A stretch of 64,000 nucleotides of DNA from contig JAWZYU010000025.1 in the NCBI GenBank assembly GCA_038380435.1, positions 30,976,707 to 31,040,706 on the forward strand, given 5' to 3'. Origin of the DNA: Ryuthela nishihirai (Eukaryota > Arthropoda > Arachnida > Araneae > Heptathelidae). Shown here piece by piece: positions 12,433 to 23,775 of this stretch. The translations under genes and the position numbers were made by a program. Numbering within the stretch: position 1 is the first letter of the stretch; each line of letters starts with the position of its first letter. The notes below the pieces were generated by a model. That model had not been told where the DNA came from. It did no database searches and saw only the letters and a list, made by a program, of their open reading frames with translations.

Positions 12433-12815
12433 GGTTGGGTTGTTTTACCTCTGAGCGTCACTTTTTTTGCACACCACGGCTAAATGGCCAGGTCACAAAT
12501 ACCCCCGAAGGCTCAGAGAATGTTGGGGGAGGGAACCCACTGGAACAGCTGTTGGGTGACAGATGGTAGTCTCCCGTCAAGGCCATCCAGCGTGTTCTTT
12601 AACGGGCGCAGGGTATGGCTCTCCCACACACGGGACACGGCTTAACGTCCCATCCCATGGACGGTGGCTTTTCCAAGCCCATCGGTGTCCCTTACTGACC
12701 GTGGGCAGGGCGGGGAATCTTGCAGAGATAAATCTCAACGCTGACCCAGCTGGTACTCGAACCTGGGAACTGCAGATTACGAGCCTGGCAGGCTACCGAC
12801 TGAGCACCCCCGCCC
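12433..12815 (-). mobile_element. SINE1, full length
   Basis: Full-length reverse copy. An imperfect duplication, ggagggaaaatg (12421-12432) and ggaaggaaaaatg (12816-12828), brackets it. Confidence 0.93.
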
Positions 12816-13175
12816 GGAAGGAAAAATGAGAACTACGGCGAGCTGCAATAGGCGGCGCTGGGAGCAGTGATGCTCAGTCGTCTATCTGTGCTAGCTCGTT
12901 AATCTGTGGCTTGAAGAAGCTTGTTATGTTTAGCTGTTTCTGAATAAACTTCATAAACTTTTATGGAATGATAATGTATCCCCTTTTGCTCTCGGATATG
13001 AAATGCTTCTATTAAACCTACAATGTCGGTGATTAATACCACATCCCTTTCCATTTCTTTGCTTCCTAATATAACCACTTGATCCTGCCTCTGGATAACG
13101 GTTTAAAATCTCCATATATGTGGGCCAAAGCGAAACTTCCTATAACATTATGGTCAGAGGCATGCCATACCTACC
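12816..13175. other. unassigned spacer
   Basis: Mixed-composition sequence, nothing recognised apart from the SINE target duplications at each edge. Confidence 0.4.
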
Positions 13176-13562
13176 TGGGGCGGGGGTGCTCAGTCTGTAG
13201 CGCTCCAGGCTCGTAACCTGTAGTTCCCAGGTTCAAGTACCAGCTGGGTCAGCATTGAGATTTATCTCTGCAAAATTCCCCGCCCTGCCCACGGTCAGTA
13301 GGGGACACCGATGGGCTTGGAAAGGTCACCGTCCGTCGGATGGGACGTTAAGCCGTGACCCCTTGTGCAGGAGAGAGCCATACTCTGTGCACGTTAGAGA
13401 ACACGCTGGATGGCCTTGACGGGAGGCTACCATCTGTCTCCCAACAGCTATTACAGTGGGTCACCTCCCCCAACCTTCTCTGAGCCTTCGGGGTCCTTGT
13501 GACCTGGCCATTTAGCCTCATGGTGTGCAAAAATGTGCCGCTCAGAGGTAAAACCACCCAAC
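13176..13562 (+). mobile_element. SINE1, full length with 11-bp target duplication
   Basis: Bracketed by ccatacctacc at 13165-13175 and 13563-13573. The A box has lost one base ('ggtgctcagtctg'). Confidence 0.94.
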
Positions 13563-13899
13563 CCATACCTACCATGGTTCAGGTGAACCAGGACAATTTT
13601 TTGTTTTAGAAGCGTTTCTTCATTATTTCTTTTGGTAGGCGGTCGATAAAAAGGGCCCGGATATCATTTCTTTTTATACTCTTAATTTCTTTCGAAGAAA
13701 TAATTTTCAAGAGGGTTTAACTTTTTACTTTTTTAAGTTTTTTCCCGCACTAAGGCCTGGAGTCACCTTACGAAGAGTTTAAATCACTGTTACCTACAAA
13801 CTCATTGAAACAATATAGGGCTGCTGTGAAGTTTCGTTATATCAAGGTAAGACTTATTTTTAGCTGCTTGCATTAAACATAAAATACTAATAATAATAA
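13563..13899. other. unassigned AT-rich spacer
   Basis: Nothing recognised between the SINE1 target duplication and SINE2. Confidence 0.4.
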
Positions 13900-14019
13900 A
13901 TAAATACCCCTCAAGCAGCTGCTTGCCACAAAGGTCTGACAGGAGCCTGTCAGTTTATAGGCCATAGTAGAAGGTCTGAGAGGATGGCAGGACCTCAGCA
14001 GAAAAACGACACATACATC
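13900..14019 (-). mobile_element. SINE2, 3' half, interrupted by the Polinton
   Basis: Contains the palindrome caagcagctgcttg and 'ggtctgacaggagcctgtcag', then ends at 'cgacacatacatc', where the Polinton begins. The other half resumes at 31287. Uninterrupted copies at 44326-44503 and 62155-62330 show the same junction sequence without the element. Confidence 0.93.
14014..14019. repeat. 6-bp target-site duplication, left copy
   Basis: The tacatc immediately before the left TIR is repeated as 31287-31292 directly after the right TIR. Six base pairs is the known Polinton/Maverick target duplication length. Confidence 0.95.
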
Positions 14020-14203
14020 AGTAGTATCATCACAACCTACCGATTCCCCTTTGCACAGTGCTTTCCCCCCTATGTCGCAATCATCCACGTTGTCTTCTTG
14101 ACTTGGACCCCCTATGTCGCAATCGACCGGAAATTGACCTGTGCTGGGCCACGTTGCCTTCTGAACTTTGACCCTTATATTGCAATCAACAGGAAATTGA
14201 CCC
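14020..14203 (+). repeat. left terminal inverted repeat of the Polinton
   Basis: About 184 bp matching the reverse complement of 31103-31286 with about 8 differences, five of them in the innermost 25 bp. It contains short internal repeats of the type 'ctatgtcgcaatcgaccgg'. In protein-primed systems the ends are replication origins; that role here is inference. Confidence 0.94.
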
Positions 14204-14229
14204 TGGCGTTGCAACTGTCACGGTATTAA

Positions 14230-15220
14230 TAATTCATAATTCATAATTAATAATACATAATTAAAAATTTCTCCCCTTTTAACCCCTGGCGCTATCTAGT
14301 GCCTATGAGGAACACTATTTTCCCAAAAAAAATCCTTATTTTAACTCTAATTTTAAGCCCTCCTTCTCGAGCAGTCTCGATTTTTCTTTATTTCAGACCC
14401 CCCCCCCCCAATGGTTGACTTATATTTTAAACCCTCCACTTGCAGACCACCTGGTTGACCTATATTTTAAGCCCTACCTATATTTTAAGGCCCCCTCGGA
14501 TTACAAGTCTCAGAATAATTCCACAGAAAAGGATGACACAAGTCTCAATTGTAAAAATCAACTCGCAAAGTTGTATTCTTATTAATTAAAACCCTTTCTA
14601 TTAAAAGTTACCTCTATTAAAAATCTTTTGGTGTTCATTTTGCCAGGACTGCTAAACGATTCCCTTTTATTAAAACTCTGGTATTTATTTTTTCCAACCC
14701 CGTTAATCGATCCCTTAGTAAATAAAAACTCTCACTTACCTTTATTAAAATCATCCAGCGCTCGTAATAAATCGGTTTAATCGGGGGAAAAAAAATCATT
14801 CTATCGCTAGCGTACCTCCACGTTAATTTCAGGGGAAAAGCCTCATCGGATCCAAGGTTCACGTATTTTACTAGAAGAATGACACAGTAACTGTTCCACA
14901 GAAAAATTAATAAAATTTGGTTTAAATTATTCGTAGGACTTGTATATAAGATCTAGCTTTAGACGTTCACCAGCCTAAAAGTTTACAAAGTCCGTTATCG
15001 GTGTATCGGAAATCGTACGTTTCCTGTAGACATCCTTCAGATCGCTTATTAGTGGGGTAGCAACAGCACTTTCGCCACATCACACGATATGGTGCAATCC
15101 TTTATCAGCTGGAAGGTCAAATGTCCAGCGCTTCACTGTGTCTGCATTTGACACTGATAAGGTTTAAAAATAGATGATTCCTAGAATCCACATTGCACAA
15201 CGGTCAAAGTCCAGTGGGGG
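14230..15220. other. Polinton left non-coding arm
   Basis: AT-rich sequence between the left TIR and the polymerase promoter. It includes repeated 'aattcataatt' motifs near 14230-14270, a C-run at 14399-14409 and repeated 'ctattaaaa' motifs at 14590-14760. I see no convincing gene; a 75-residue minus-strand frame at 14635-14862 has no recognisable features. Confidence 0.5.
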
Positions 15221-15226
15221 AGGGTG

Positions 15227-15234
15227 TATATAAA
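15227..15234 (+). promoter_or_regulatory. TATA box upstream of the polymerase gene
   Basis: A perfect TATATAAA lies 115 bp before the proposed start codon at 15349. Initiation about 30 bp downstream would give a 5' leader of roughly 90 nt. It is the only strong TATA box near the 5' end of the gene. Confidence 0.65.
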
Positions 15235-15348
15235 CACCGACTTCTCAGCGACTGTCACTGTGTTCTTCATCTGTCAGTTTGCGACCTGTCAACCCTGCTC
15301 GCTCTCCTTCTCTACCTGCTAGCTCGTCGATCCTCTTCTCTACCTGAG

Positions 15349-18300
15349 ATGTCCACTATGCGAGAATTTTCCTGTGCTGGATCCTCAACTGATACCAGGT
15401 AAATGAAATTTTATTTAATATTGTCCTTAAGTTGCTCAACTGAATCACCTACTAACGTACAATATAGATTTTTATATTTGTTTCTAACTAGTAAAGTCAT
15501 TCTAAATGATAATTTTCAAACTTTAGTTATATTTTTGTTGATCAAGCTAGCAAAGTGTGCTTTTACTACAACTGTTCAATATAGATTTTTTTTTTTTATT
15601 TGTTTCTACCCTGTCATTTTATTCTAAATGATAATTTTCAAACTTTAGTTAGATTTTTTGATCAAGCTAGTCAAGTGTGCTTTTACTACAACTGTTCAAT
15701 ATAGATTTTTTTTTTTATTTGTTTCTACCCTGTCATTTTATTCTAAATGATAATTTTCAAACTTTAGTTAGATTTTTTTTTTGATCAAGCTAGTCAAGCG
15801 TGTTTTTATTACAACTGTTCAATATAGATTTTTATATTTGTTTCTACCCTGTCATTTTATTCTAAAACGATAATTTTTCAAACTTTAGTTAAATATTAGA
15901 TTTTTTGATCAAGCTAGTAAAGTGTGCCTTTATTACAACATAACTGTTCTAAGTTAAAAAAAACATGTAAAGTACTGCATATTCTGAGACTAAATTATCT
16001 ATCCAGATCTGATGCTGGTCCTTCCACTGATGCCGACTGCTTTGAAGAGCTACTCACGTCAGTGCGCACTCTAGAGGCGGCAGCCAAAAGACCTCCTACA
16101 CCTGAGCTTCCTGAACAGTCGAAGCGCCTTTGCATACTCCAACAAGGTGGCAGGGAATTAAGGCAAAGGACATCGAAACTTTCCCTCAAGAAGCGTCGTC
16201 AATCCACTGTCGCAGCGGGTATGGGAAATCCCTACGTCCCCGTCGTACCTTCAACTGCAACCAGGTAAATGAAATTTTATTTAATATTGCCCTTAAGGCG
16301 CTCAATTGAATCACTTACTAACGTACAATATAGAGTTTTATATTTGTTTTTACCCTGTCATTTTATTCTATAAATGTTAATTTTCAAACTTTAGTTAGAT
16401 TTTTTGCTCAAGCTAGTAAACTATGCTTTTATTACAACTGTTCAATGTATTTGTTTTCTACCCTTGTAAAACCATTTTACTTTTTTTTTTATTCTAAATG
16501 ATAATTTTCAAACTTTAGTTAGTTTTCTGCTCATGCTAGTCAAGTGTGGTTTTATTACAACTGTTCGGTTCAGTATAGATTTTTCTAACTAGTAAAATCA
16601 TTTTAGTCTAAATGATAATTTTCAAACTTTAGTTACTTAGTTTTTGATCAAGTTAGCAAACTGAAGCATATTGGTTTTTCATTTTCTGTTCTAAGATAAA
16701 AACGTGTAAAGTACTGCATATTCTGAGACTAAATTATCTATCCAGGTCTATCCCTTCCACTGGTGCCGGAACCTCCAGCGTTCGTGTTCCCGTCTCCTCC
16801 AACATAAGGACACCATTCACTATCGCCGCTGGTACCGGACCCTCCAGCGTTCGTGTTCCCGTCTCCACCGGCATAAGGACACCATTCACTATCGCCGCTG
16901 GTACCGGACCCTCCAGCGTTCGTGTTCCCGTCTCCTTCGACATAAGGACACCATTCACTATCGCCGCTGGTGCCGGACCCTCGAGCGTTCGTGTTCCCGA
17001 CATAAGGACACCATTCACTATCGCCGCTGGTACCTCCACCGCTACCAGGTAAATGTAATTTTATTTAATGTTGCCCTTAAGGCGCTCAACTGTACCACAT
17101 ACTAACGTTCAATATAGAGTTTTATATTTGTATCTGTTTTTCTAACTAGTAAAGTCATTTTATTCTAAATGATAATTTTCAAACTTTAGTTAGATTTTTT
17201 TTTTTTGATCAAGCTAGTCAAGTGTGTTTTTTTACAACTGTTCAGTTCAATATAGATTTTTTTTTTATTTGTTTCTACCCTCTCATTTTATTCTAAACGA
17301 TAATTTTCAAACTTTAGTTAGATTTTTTTTTTTTGATCAAGCTAGTCAAGTGTGCTTTTTTACAACTGTTCAGTTCAATATAGATTTCTCTACCATGTAA
17401 AGTCATTTTACTTTTTTTATTCTAAATGATAATTTTCAAACTTTAGTTAGATTTTTTTTTTTGATCAAGCTAGCAAAGTGTGCTTTTATTACAACTGTTC
17501 AGTTCAATATAAATTTCTCTACCATGTAAAGTCATTTTACTTTTTTTTATTCTAAACGATAATTTTCAAACTTTAGTTAAATATTAGATTTTTTGATCAA
17601 GCTAGTCAAGTGTGCTTTTTTTTTTTTACAACTGTTCAGTTCAATATAGATTTTTTTATTTGTTTCGACCCTGTCATTTTACTTTTTTTTTTTATTCTAA
17701 ACGATAATTTTCAAACTTTAGTTAGATTTTTTGATCAAGCTAGTCAAGTGTGCTTTTACTACAACTGTTCAATATAGATTTTTTTTTTATTTGTTTCTAC
17801 CCTGTCATTTTATTCTAAACGATAATTTTCAAACTTTAGTTAGATTTTTTGATCAAGCTAGTCAAGTGTGCTTTTACTACAACTGTTCAATATAGATTTG
17901 TTTCTAACTAGTAAAGTCATTCTAAATGATAATTTTCAAACTTTAGTTAGATTTTTTTTTTTGATCAAGCTAGCAAAGTGTGCTTTTATTACAACTGTTC
18001 AGTTCAATATAGATTTCTCTACCATGTAAAGTCATTTTACTTTTTTTATTCTAAACGATAATTTTCAAACTTTAGTTAAATATTAGATTTTTTGATCAAG
18101 CTAGTCAAGTGTGCTTTTTTTTTTTTACAACTGTTTAGTTCAATATAGATTTTTTTATTTGTTTCGACCCTGTCATTTTACTTTTTTTTTTTATTCTAAA
18201 CGATAATTTTCAAACTTTAGTTAGATTTTTTGATCAAGCTAGTTAAGTGTGCTTTTACTACAACTGTTCAATATAGATTTTTTTTTTATTTGTTTCTACC

Positions 18301-21300
18301 CTGTCATTTTACTTTTTTTTTTATTCTAAACGATAATTTTCAAACTTTAGTTAGATTTTTTGATCAAGCTAGTCAAGTGTGCTTTTACTACAACTGTTCA
18401 ATATAGATTTTTTTTTTATTTGTTTCTACCCTGTCATTTTATTCTAAACGATAATTTTCAAACTTTAGTTAGATTTTTTGATCAAGCTAGTCAAGCGTGT
18501 TTTTACTACAACTGTTCAATATAGATTTTTTTTTATTTGTTTCTACCCTGTCATTTTATTCTAAACGATAATTTTCAAACTTTAGTTAGATTTTTTGATC
18601 AAGCTAGTCAAGTGTGCTTTTATTACAACTGTTCAGTTCAATGTATTTGTTTCTACCCTGTCATTTTTATTCTAAATGATAATTTTCAAACTTTAGTTAG
18701 ATTTTTTGATCAAGTTAGCAAACTGAAGCATATTGGTTTTTCATTTTCTGTTCTAAGATAAAAACTTGTAAAGTACTACATATTCTGAAAAATAAATTAT
18801 CTTTCTAGGTCCGCATTCTCCAACGTTCCTGTCAGTGGATTCTCCAATGTTCCTGTCAGTGGATTCTCCAACGTTCCTGTCAGCTCTACAGAGTCTCCCC
18901 ACTTCACAGTGTCGCACACTCGGCGGTACAACTCGAAAAAATTCAAGACAGAATTCATCTCCACGAGTGTGCGACTTGGAGGTATGGAGAATGTGGAACC
19001 TTATAATTTCCTTCCGGTCCTACACGACCTGCACGAGAAAATGTTGGCTGAAGTCGTCCCCACAGGGGAGTATAGCCATGTTCGGCTGTGTTTACGCTCC
19101 CGGGATTTGAAAAACCCCGTCAACTTGGCTCTTATTCGGCGTAATGCCCTGACGGGGGAGAGATTCATGGCTGCACTAGACAAAGTAGTGCAGTCAAATG
19201 AGTCTCTCGGTCCCGGGAGCGAGCTGGAGTTTGACTTCGTTTGTGCCAACCTGGACCGGGTCGGTAGCGGTGGAGATGGAAGGCGCACAGGTCCCGAGAC
19301 TCGTCGTATCGCTGACGTCCAGTCTTTCATCAACAATAAGAAGGCTGTCACAAAAATTGTAAATCGTGACAACATCTGTTTAGCAAGAGCTCTCGTCGTC
19401 GCACGAGAGCTTTGCTTAAAAAATAAAGGGTTGGCAAACAACTACATCAAAATTGCTGATTATCGCTACCCTTTACAACGCCAGGAAGCGCGTCAACTTC
19501 ACTTGGATGCGGGTATTCCCGAGGGTCCCTGTGGACTCCCGGAAGTACATCTCTTCCAAGCGCACCTGACACAGTTCAGGATTGTTGTGTATTCTGCTGA
19601 CGACGCCTTCCTTCCCATCTTCATTGGTCCCGAAGGTGGGGACAACCTTTATTTGTTGTTTAGTGCAGGGCATTACGACGTGATTACTAAACCATCAGGG
19701 TTTTTCGGAGTTAAGGAGTTCTGTCACATTTGTTTAAAGGGGTCTAACAACGGGCACGTTTGCAGAGGGACCTGTAACAGGTGCCTGTCAACCGATGTGG
19801 TTCATGCAGGGGAGCTGTTGCTCTGCACGGTGTGTTGTGTGTATTTGCGCGGGGCTGAATGCTTTCAGGCGCATCTGCTGAAGGCATGTCAGACGCAACA
19901 TCGCTGCGTTAAGTGCATCAGCTTGTACGATCCCCTGAAAAAGCACGTTTGTAAGGTTGACACCTTAAAATTCGTCGAGCCCTGCAAAATTGACCCTGTC
20001 GGTCAGACTTACCTCTACTTTGACGTAGAGACTGTGCAGTGTGCCGACGGGTTGCTGAAACCGATACTATGTGTGGTCACATACCAAGTGGACGACGAGT
20101 GGGTCTATGCTTCATTCCCGGAAACGGACGCCTTTATGGATTGGATTCTCGCCGAAGAACGTCCCGGAGTTCAAAGATTCAAGGACGCCACAGTCCTCGC
20201 ACATAATCTGAAAGGCTTTGATGGCATGTTCATCATTAGTTACCTGTACAGAAAATTTTTAAAACCGGATCTCGTGTTCGATGGATCTAAGATTTTAGGT
20301 ATCTTTTTACCTGGCCTTAAAATAAGGTTCATTGACACGTTGTCCTTTATTCAGGCTCCTCTTCGATCATTCACGAAGACCTTCAACTTGGAGACGGTGA
20401 AAGGCTTTTTCCCCTTTAAATTCGTGAAGGAGGAAAATCTACAGTATGCAGGACCCATCCCTGATCGGCTTTTTTTCCAGCCGGAAGACATGGAGCCTGA
20501 AACTCTGTCAGCATTCAACGAGTGGTATGCCACAGCAAGCCTTGAACCCTGGGATTTTCAACAGCAGCTTCTGTATTACTGCAAGGCAGATACAGAGTTG
20601 TTGCGGCGAGGCGCCCAAGCTTTCCGTGAGGAATTTTTAAATCTCACAGGCGTAGACCCATTTGCACGTGACCTGACTATTGCTGGTGCTTGTCTTCGAA
20701 TTTTCCGTGGGAAGTTTCTGCAAAAGAATACCCTCGGTGTGTGTCCCGCCCAAGGGTATTCGGCGAGTAACGACCGGCAGTCCTTGAAAGCTCTCGCATG
20801 GTTAGAGTATGAGGCTTCCAAGGACAATATCGTAATTCAAACTGCGCGATCACCCGGAGGTGAATATAAGATAGGGCAGTACAAATTAGACGGCGTGTGC
20901 CACAGTACCCGTTGTTATTACGAGTTTTTAGGTTGTTACTATCATCACTGTTTGAAATGTTTCAAACCTGAAAAAATAGATCAGCGCACGAGAAAGCCAT
21001 TTGGTCTGCTAAACACCCGGACCATGGATCGTCTTGAGACCTTGAAAGTGCTGATGAACGGGTACACATGCAAAATTATGTGGGAGCACGAATTCGACGA
21101 GTTAATGCGCAACAACTCACCCGTCGCATTAATTTATAAATCCGTCGAGCCTATCAGGCGTATAGGAGCCCGTGACTACCTCTACGGAGGGCGCGTGGAG
21201 GTGTTTTCCATCTTTGCATCGGCGGGCCTAGGATGTAGCCTTAACTACGTTGATTACAACAGCCTGTACCCTTATGTTTGCAAGAAGGCTCCATTCGGTA

Positions 21301-22577
21301 AAGGTCACCCGGTTCGGATCACCTCTGATTTCGCCACGGACCTCGACCACTATTTTGGTATTGCACACGCCACACTGTTAGCCCCCGACGATTTGTTCAT
21401 CCCTGTACTGCCCTACAGGTGTAATGGGAAGCTGCTTTTCCCCCTTTGCAGGAGCTGTGCAGATGGTCAGCTGGCACCCCCTTGTCAGCACACCGTGAAC
21501 CAGCGCGCATTGACAGGATCTTGGCCAACGTTCGAAATTTACGCTGCGATGCGTGCTGGATACAAACTTCTTCAATTCCACGACGTGTGGCATTTTAACA
21601 CCATCCTGCAATATGATCCCGCAACAAAAAAGGGAGGTGTCTATGCTGGGTACATAGATACTTTTCTGGGGCTGAAGCAGCGCTACTCCGGGTTTCCCCC
21701 TGACGTGCAGACCGAGGAGCAAAAGGAAGCCTTCTGTGAGGCCTTCTTCCAGGCGGAGGGGGTTCGGATCCTCCCCTCGGAAGTTGAAAAAAACAACCTT
21801 AAGCGTACACTTTCCAAGGTCTCGCTTAATTCGTCATGGGGGAAGCATGCGCAGAACATGAGTCGAACCCAGACGACCATTGTGAGTTGTCCTGTCAAGT
21901 ACATGGAACTCTTGACGGACGCATCGCTAGTCATCACTGACGTCGCTGTTATCAGTGATCAGGCCGTGCTTGTCACGCACAAGCCGGCGGAGTCTGCCAC
22001 TCCAGCGAACACCCGTGGAAGCCTGATTCTCGCCGCAATGGTGACGAGTCACGCCCGACTAAAGCTGTACGAGCTTCTATCAAAATTAGATAGTCGTGCA
22101 ATGTACTCGGACACGGATTCAGTAATTTATACAACGTCTCCTCGCGACACCTACACACCACCACAACATCCCTTTCTCGGAGGTCTCGTAGATGAAATTT
22201 CTTCAAAGTACGGCTCCGGTGTACACATCACTGACTATGTCAGCGCCGGAGCCAAAAGTTATGCCCTTCGGCTGAGCAACGGGGATGAAATTCTTCGCGC
22301 CAAGGGCATATCACTCACGAAGAAAAACCGGTGCACATACAATTTTGAACTACTGAAATCCATGGTGCTAGGGAACTCCCCAACCAGTGAGACCTTCGAA
22401 GTCCCTTTCAATGTAATTCGTAATAAAGTGGATGGGTCACTTACGAATAAGCCCATGGTGAAAAGGTTTAAGGCTAACCTAGATAAGCGGTATCTCAGCT
22501 CGGGTTCAACTCTCACTGTACCTTATGGTTACAATGACCTGGGCCTGGATACCCTTATCCAACTCATGGATGAGTAA
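15349..22577 (+). CDS. polB: protein-primed family B DNA polymerase, four exons
   Basis: Replicative polymerase of the Polinton. I read exons at 15349-15398, 16007-16264, 16746-17048 and 18809-22577 (1,459 residues). Each donor is AG|GTAAAT, each acceptor ends in CAG or TAG, and every junction is phase 2, so the frame stays open throughout. Exon 4 alone holds the enzyme. It has a Cys/His pair in an OTU-like arrangement (Cys at 19377, 'GHYDVI' at about 19670) and a Cys-rich zinc-finger-like stretch (19720-19970). The exonuclease motifs are FDVET (about 20020), HNLKGFDGMF (about 20205) and YYCKAD (about 20575). The polymerase motifs are A DYNSLYP (about 21250), B NSSWGKH (about 21830) and C YSDTDS (about 22100). 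Upstream exons are low-complexity, with a basic KKRRQS stretch in exon 2 and 22-residue repeats in exon 3. The exon-4 frame is certain. The upstream exons are inferred from splice signals and phase; initiation inside exon 4 is the alternative. Confidence 0.9.
15399..16006 (+). repeat. intron 1 of polB with four ~115-bp repeats
   Basis: Donor 'ccag|gtaaatgaaattttattta', acceptor 'ttatctatccag|'. The interior holds four copies of a T-rich unit containing 'ttttcaaactttagttag' and 'tgatcaagctag' (near 15538, 15659, 15781, 15907). Both ends are homologous to introns 2 and 3. Confidence 0.8.
16265..16745 (+). repeat. intron 2 of polB with three ~115-bp repeats
   Basis: Starts and ends with the same sequences as intron 1 and has three diverged repeat units (near 16401, 16528 and 16638). 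Confidence 0.8.
16746..17048 (+). repeat. polB exon 3 made of 66-bp in-frame repeats
   Basis: About four and a half copies of a unit encoding a 22-residue repeat that includes 'IRTPFTIAAG' and 'SSVRVP'. The last full copy is shortened by 12 bp, keeping the frame. The length is a multiple of three and the junctions are phase 2, so adding or losing the exon would not shift the frame. It resembles a disordered linker. No function can be assigned. Confidence 0.75.
17049..18808 (+). repeat. intron 3 of polB with 13 ~115-bp repeats
   Basis: A 1.76-kb intron with 13 copies of the unit ('tgatcaag(c/t)tag' near 17207, 17335, 17461, 17598, 17732, 17849, 17962, 18099, 18231, 18362, 18479, 18596, 18707). 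Each unit has T-runs and a 'caaactttag' that resembles a splice acceptor. Exon 4 starts with three copies of a 24-bp in-frame repeat (18813-18885). Confidence 0.8.
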
Positions 22578-22870
22578 ATGTACAGTTTTCAACTTATTTA
22601 TTTCATATTACACCTTTATTTATTTCATTGTACAGTTTTCAACTTATTTATTTCATATTACACCTTTATTTATTTCATTGTACAGTTTTCAACTTATTTA
22701 TTTCATATTACACCTTTATTTATTTTATATTACACCTTTATTTATTTCATTGTACAGTTTTCAACTTATTTATTTCATATTACACCTTTATTACATTGTA
22801 CAGTTTTCAACTTATTTATTACATCTTTATTTATTACACCTTTATTTATTATTTCACTGTACGCCTTTTA
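22578..22870. repeat. 50-bp tandem repeats after polB
   Basis: The unit 'tgtacagttttcaacttatt' plus 30 bp recurs at 22579, 22629, 22679, 22751 and 22797, starting directly after the polymerase stop codon. Overlapping open frames (22525-23046 and others) only read this low-complexity DNA. Confidence 0.9.
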
Positions 22871-23053
22871 TTTCAATATCCTTAATGGATCTTAATTTAT
22901 CACGCGTAATGACCTTGCACTCGGCGTCGTCAGCAGTTTTTGAAGCTTGTATTTTTGAAACCTACAATATGTTACTGTCCAGCATTGGATATGTGAAACC
23001 AACAGTGGTTATGTCATGTGAAAGCAACAGTGGATCTGTCATGTAAATTTTTT

Positions 23054-23059
23054 AATAAA
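23054..23059 (+). terminator. poly(A) signal for polB
   Basis: The first AATAAA downstream of the polymerase stop that lies outside the tandem repeats, about 480 nt past the stop. Confidence 0.4.
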
Positions 23060-23405
23060 AAAGGTTTCAAAAAATCCGTCTCTTTATTTCTCAGAACTGG
23101 AAGACACTATGGTGGGAGAAAGCACGAGGTAACTTTGTTTTTCAGGTGCTCCGTAAGTCTTATCAGTGATCTGCACAATGCGCTGCTCCCCTCCAAGTCT
23201 CGCTGCTGCAGCAGCATTCTCATTTCCCCGCCCATCGACACTAACGCCCTCTGCTGTACTCCCGAGTGTAGCAGCACTCGTACAACTGCGCCCAGTCATG
23301 CAGATCACTTCCGGATGTCAAACATTGAATGAACTATCAGTGTGAAAACATTGAATGGGAAGAGACATAAAAATGACAAAAGGCATATTATCAGTTTTAC
23401 TTTCT

Positions 23406-23411
23406 TTTATT
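23406..23411 (-). terminator. poly(A) signal for the leftward gene block
   Basis: AATAAA on the minus strand (TTTATT on plus), about 80 nt beyond the stop codon of the last leftward gene at 23491. Confidence 0.45.
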
Positions 23412-23490
23412 GGATACAGATTTTTAATACATGGTTTTTTAACACAAGTCTTCAAGCACACAAGTCTTGGAAAGTTTTTTACAGATATTT

Positions 23491-23775
23491 TCAATACGCC
23501 GTCCACTCGGATAATTTTCTTTTCTTACGTCGGACGGGAACAGCAATGTCTTTTGGGGGCCGCTCTTCAGCTATATGATTTCTGGGAATGTTGACTTTTA
23601 CTTCCTGTGGAGTGTCAAGCTGTTTTGAGAATAATAAATAATTTTTCAAAGCAGTCAGATATTTTTCAGACTTATCGTCAGCATCACCAGACTCTAATAT
23701 TTTCTTCATCTCTGAGTCTAAATCACACACTTTTTTTCTTATGTTTCTCCTCTGCACTGCTTTCACTGAAATCAT
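23491..23775 (-). CDS. small basic Polinton protein, 94 residues
   Basis: Last gene of the leftward block. The first half is charged and probably helical. The C-terminus is basic (RRKKRKLSEW), like a nuclear-localisation or DNA-binding tail. Its ATG overlaps the stop of the upstream gene as ATGA. I do not recognise a family. Position and basic tail suggest a minor virion or core protein, but this is inference. The poly(A) signal at 23406 follows it. Confidence 0.65.
   Translation of the reverse strand: MISVKAVQRRNIRKKVCDLDSEMKKILESGDADDKSEKYLTALKNYLLFSKQLDTPQEVKVNIPRNHIAEERPPKDIAVPVRRKKRKLSEWTAY

Larger units (their letters stand above)
22871..23490. other. convergent 3' region of the Polinton
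   Basis: Meeting zone of the rightward polymerase gene and the leftward block. Candidate poly(A) signals lie on both strands. Short open frames at 23018-23332 and 23084-23308 overlap on opposite strands, and neither resembles a known family. Confidence 0.5.

Noticed and set aside
19001..19441. 146-residue minus-strand frame inside the polymerase
   Set aside because: Antisense shadow of the polymerase exon with no conserved features.
22525..23046. 173-residue frame after the polymerase
   Set aside because: Overlaps the end of the polymerase gene and consists of the 50-bp repeats; no family resemblance.
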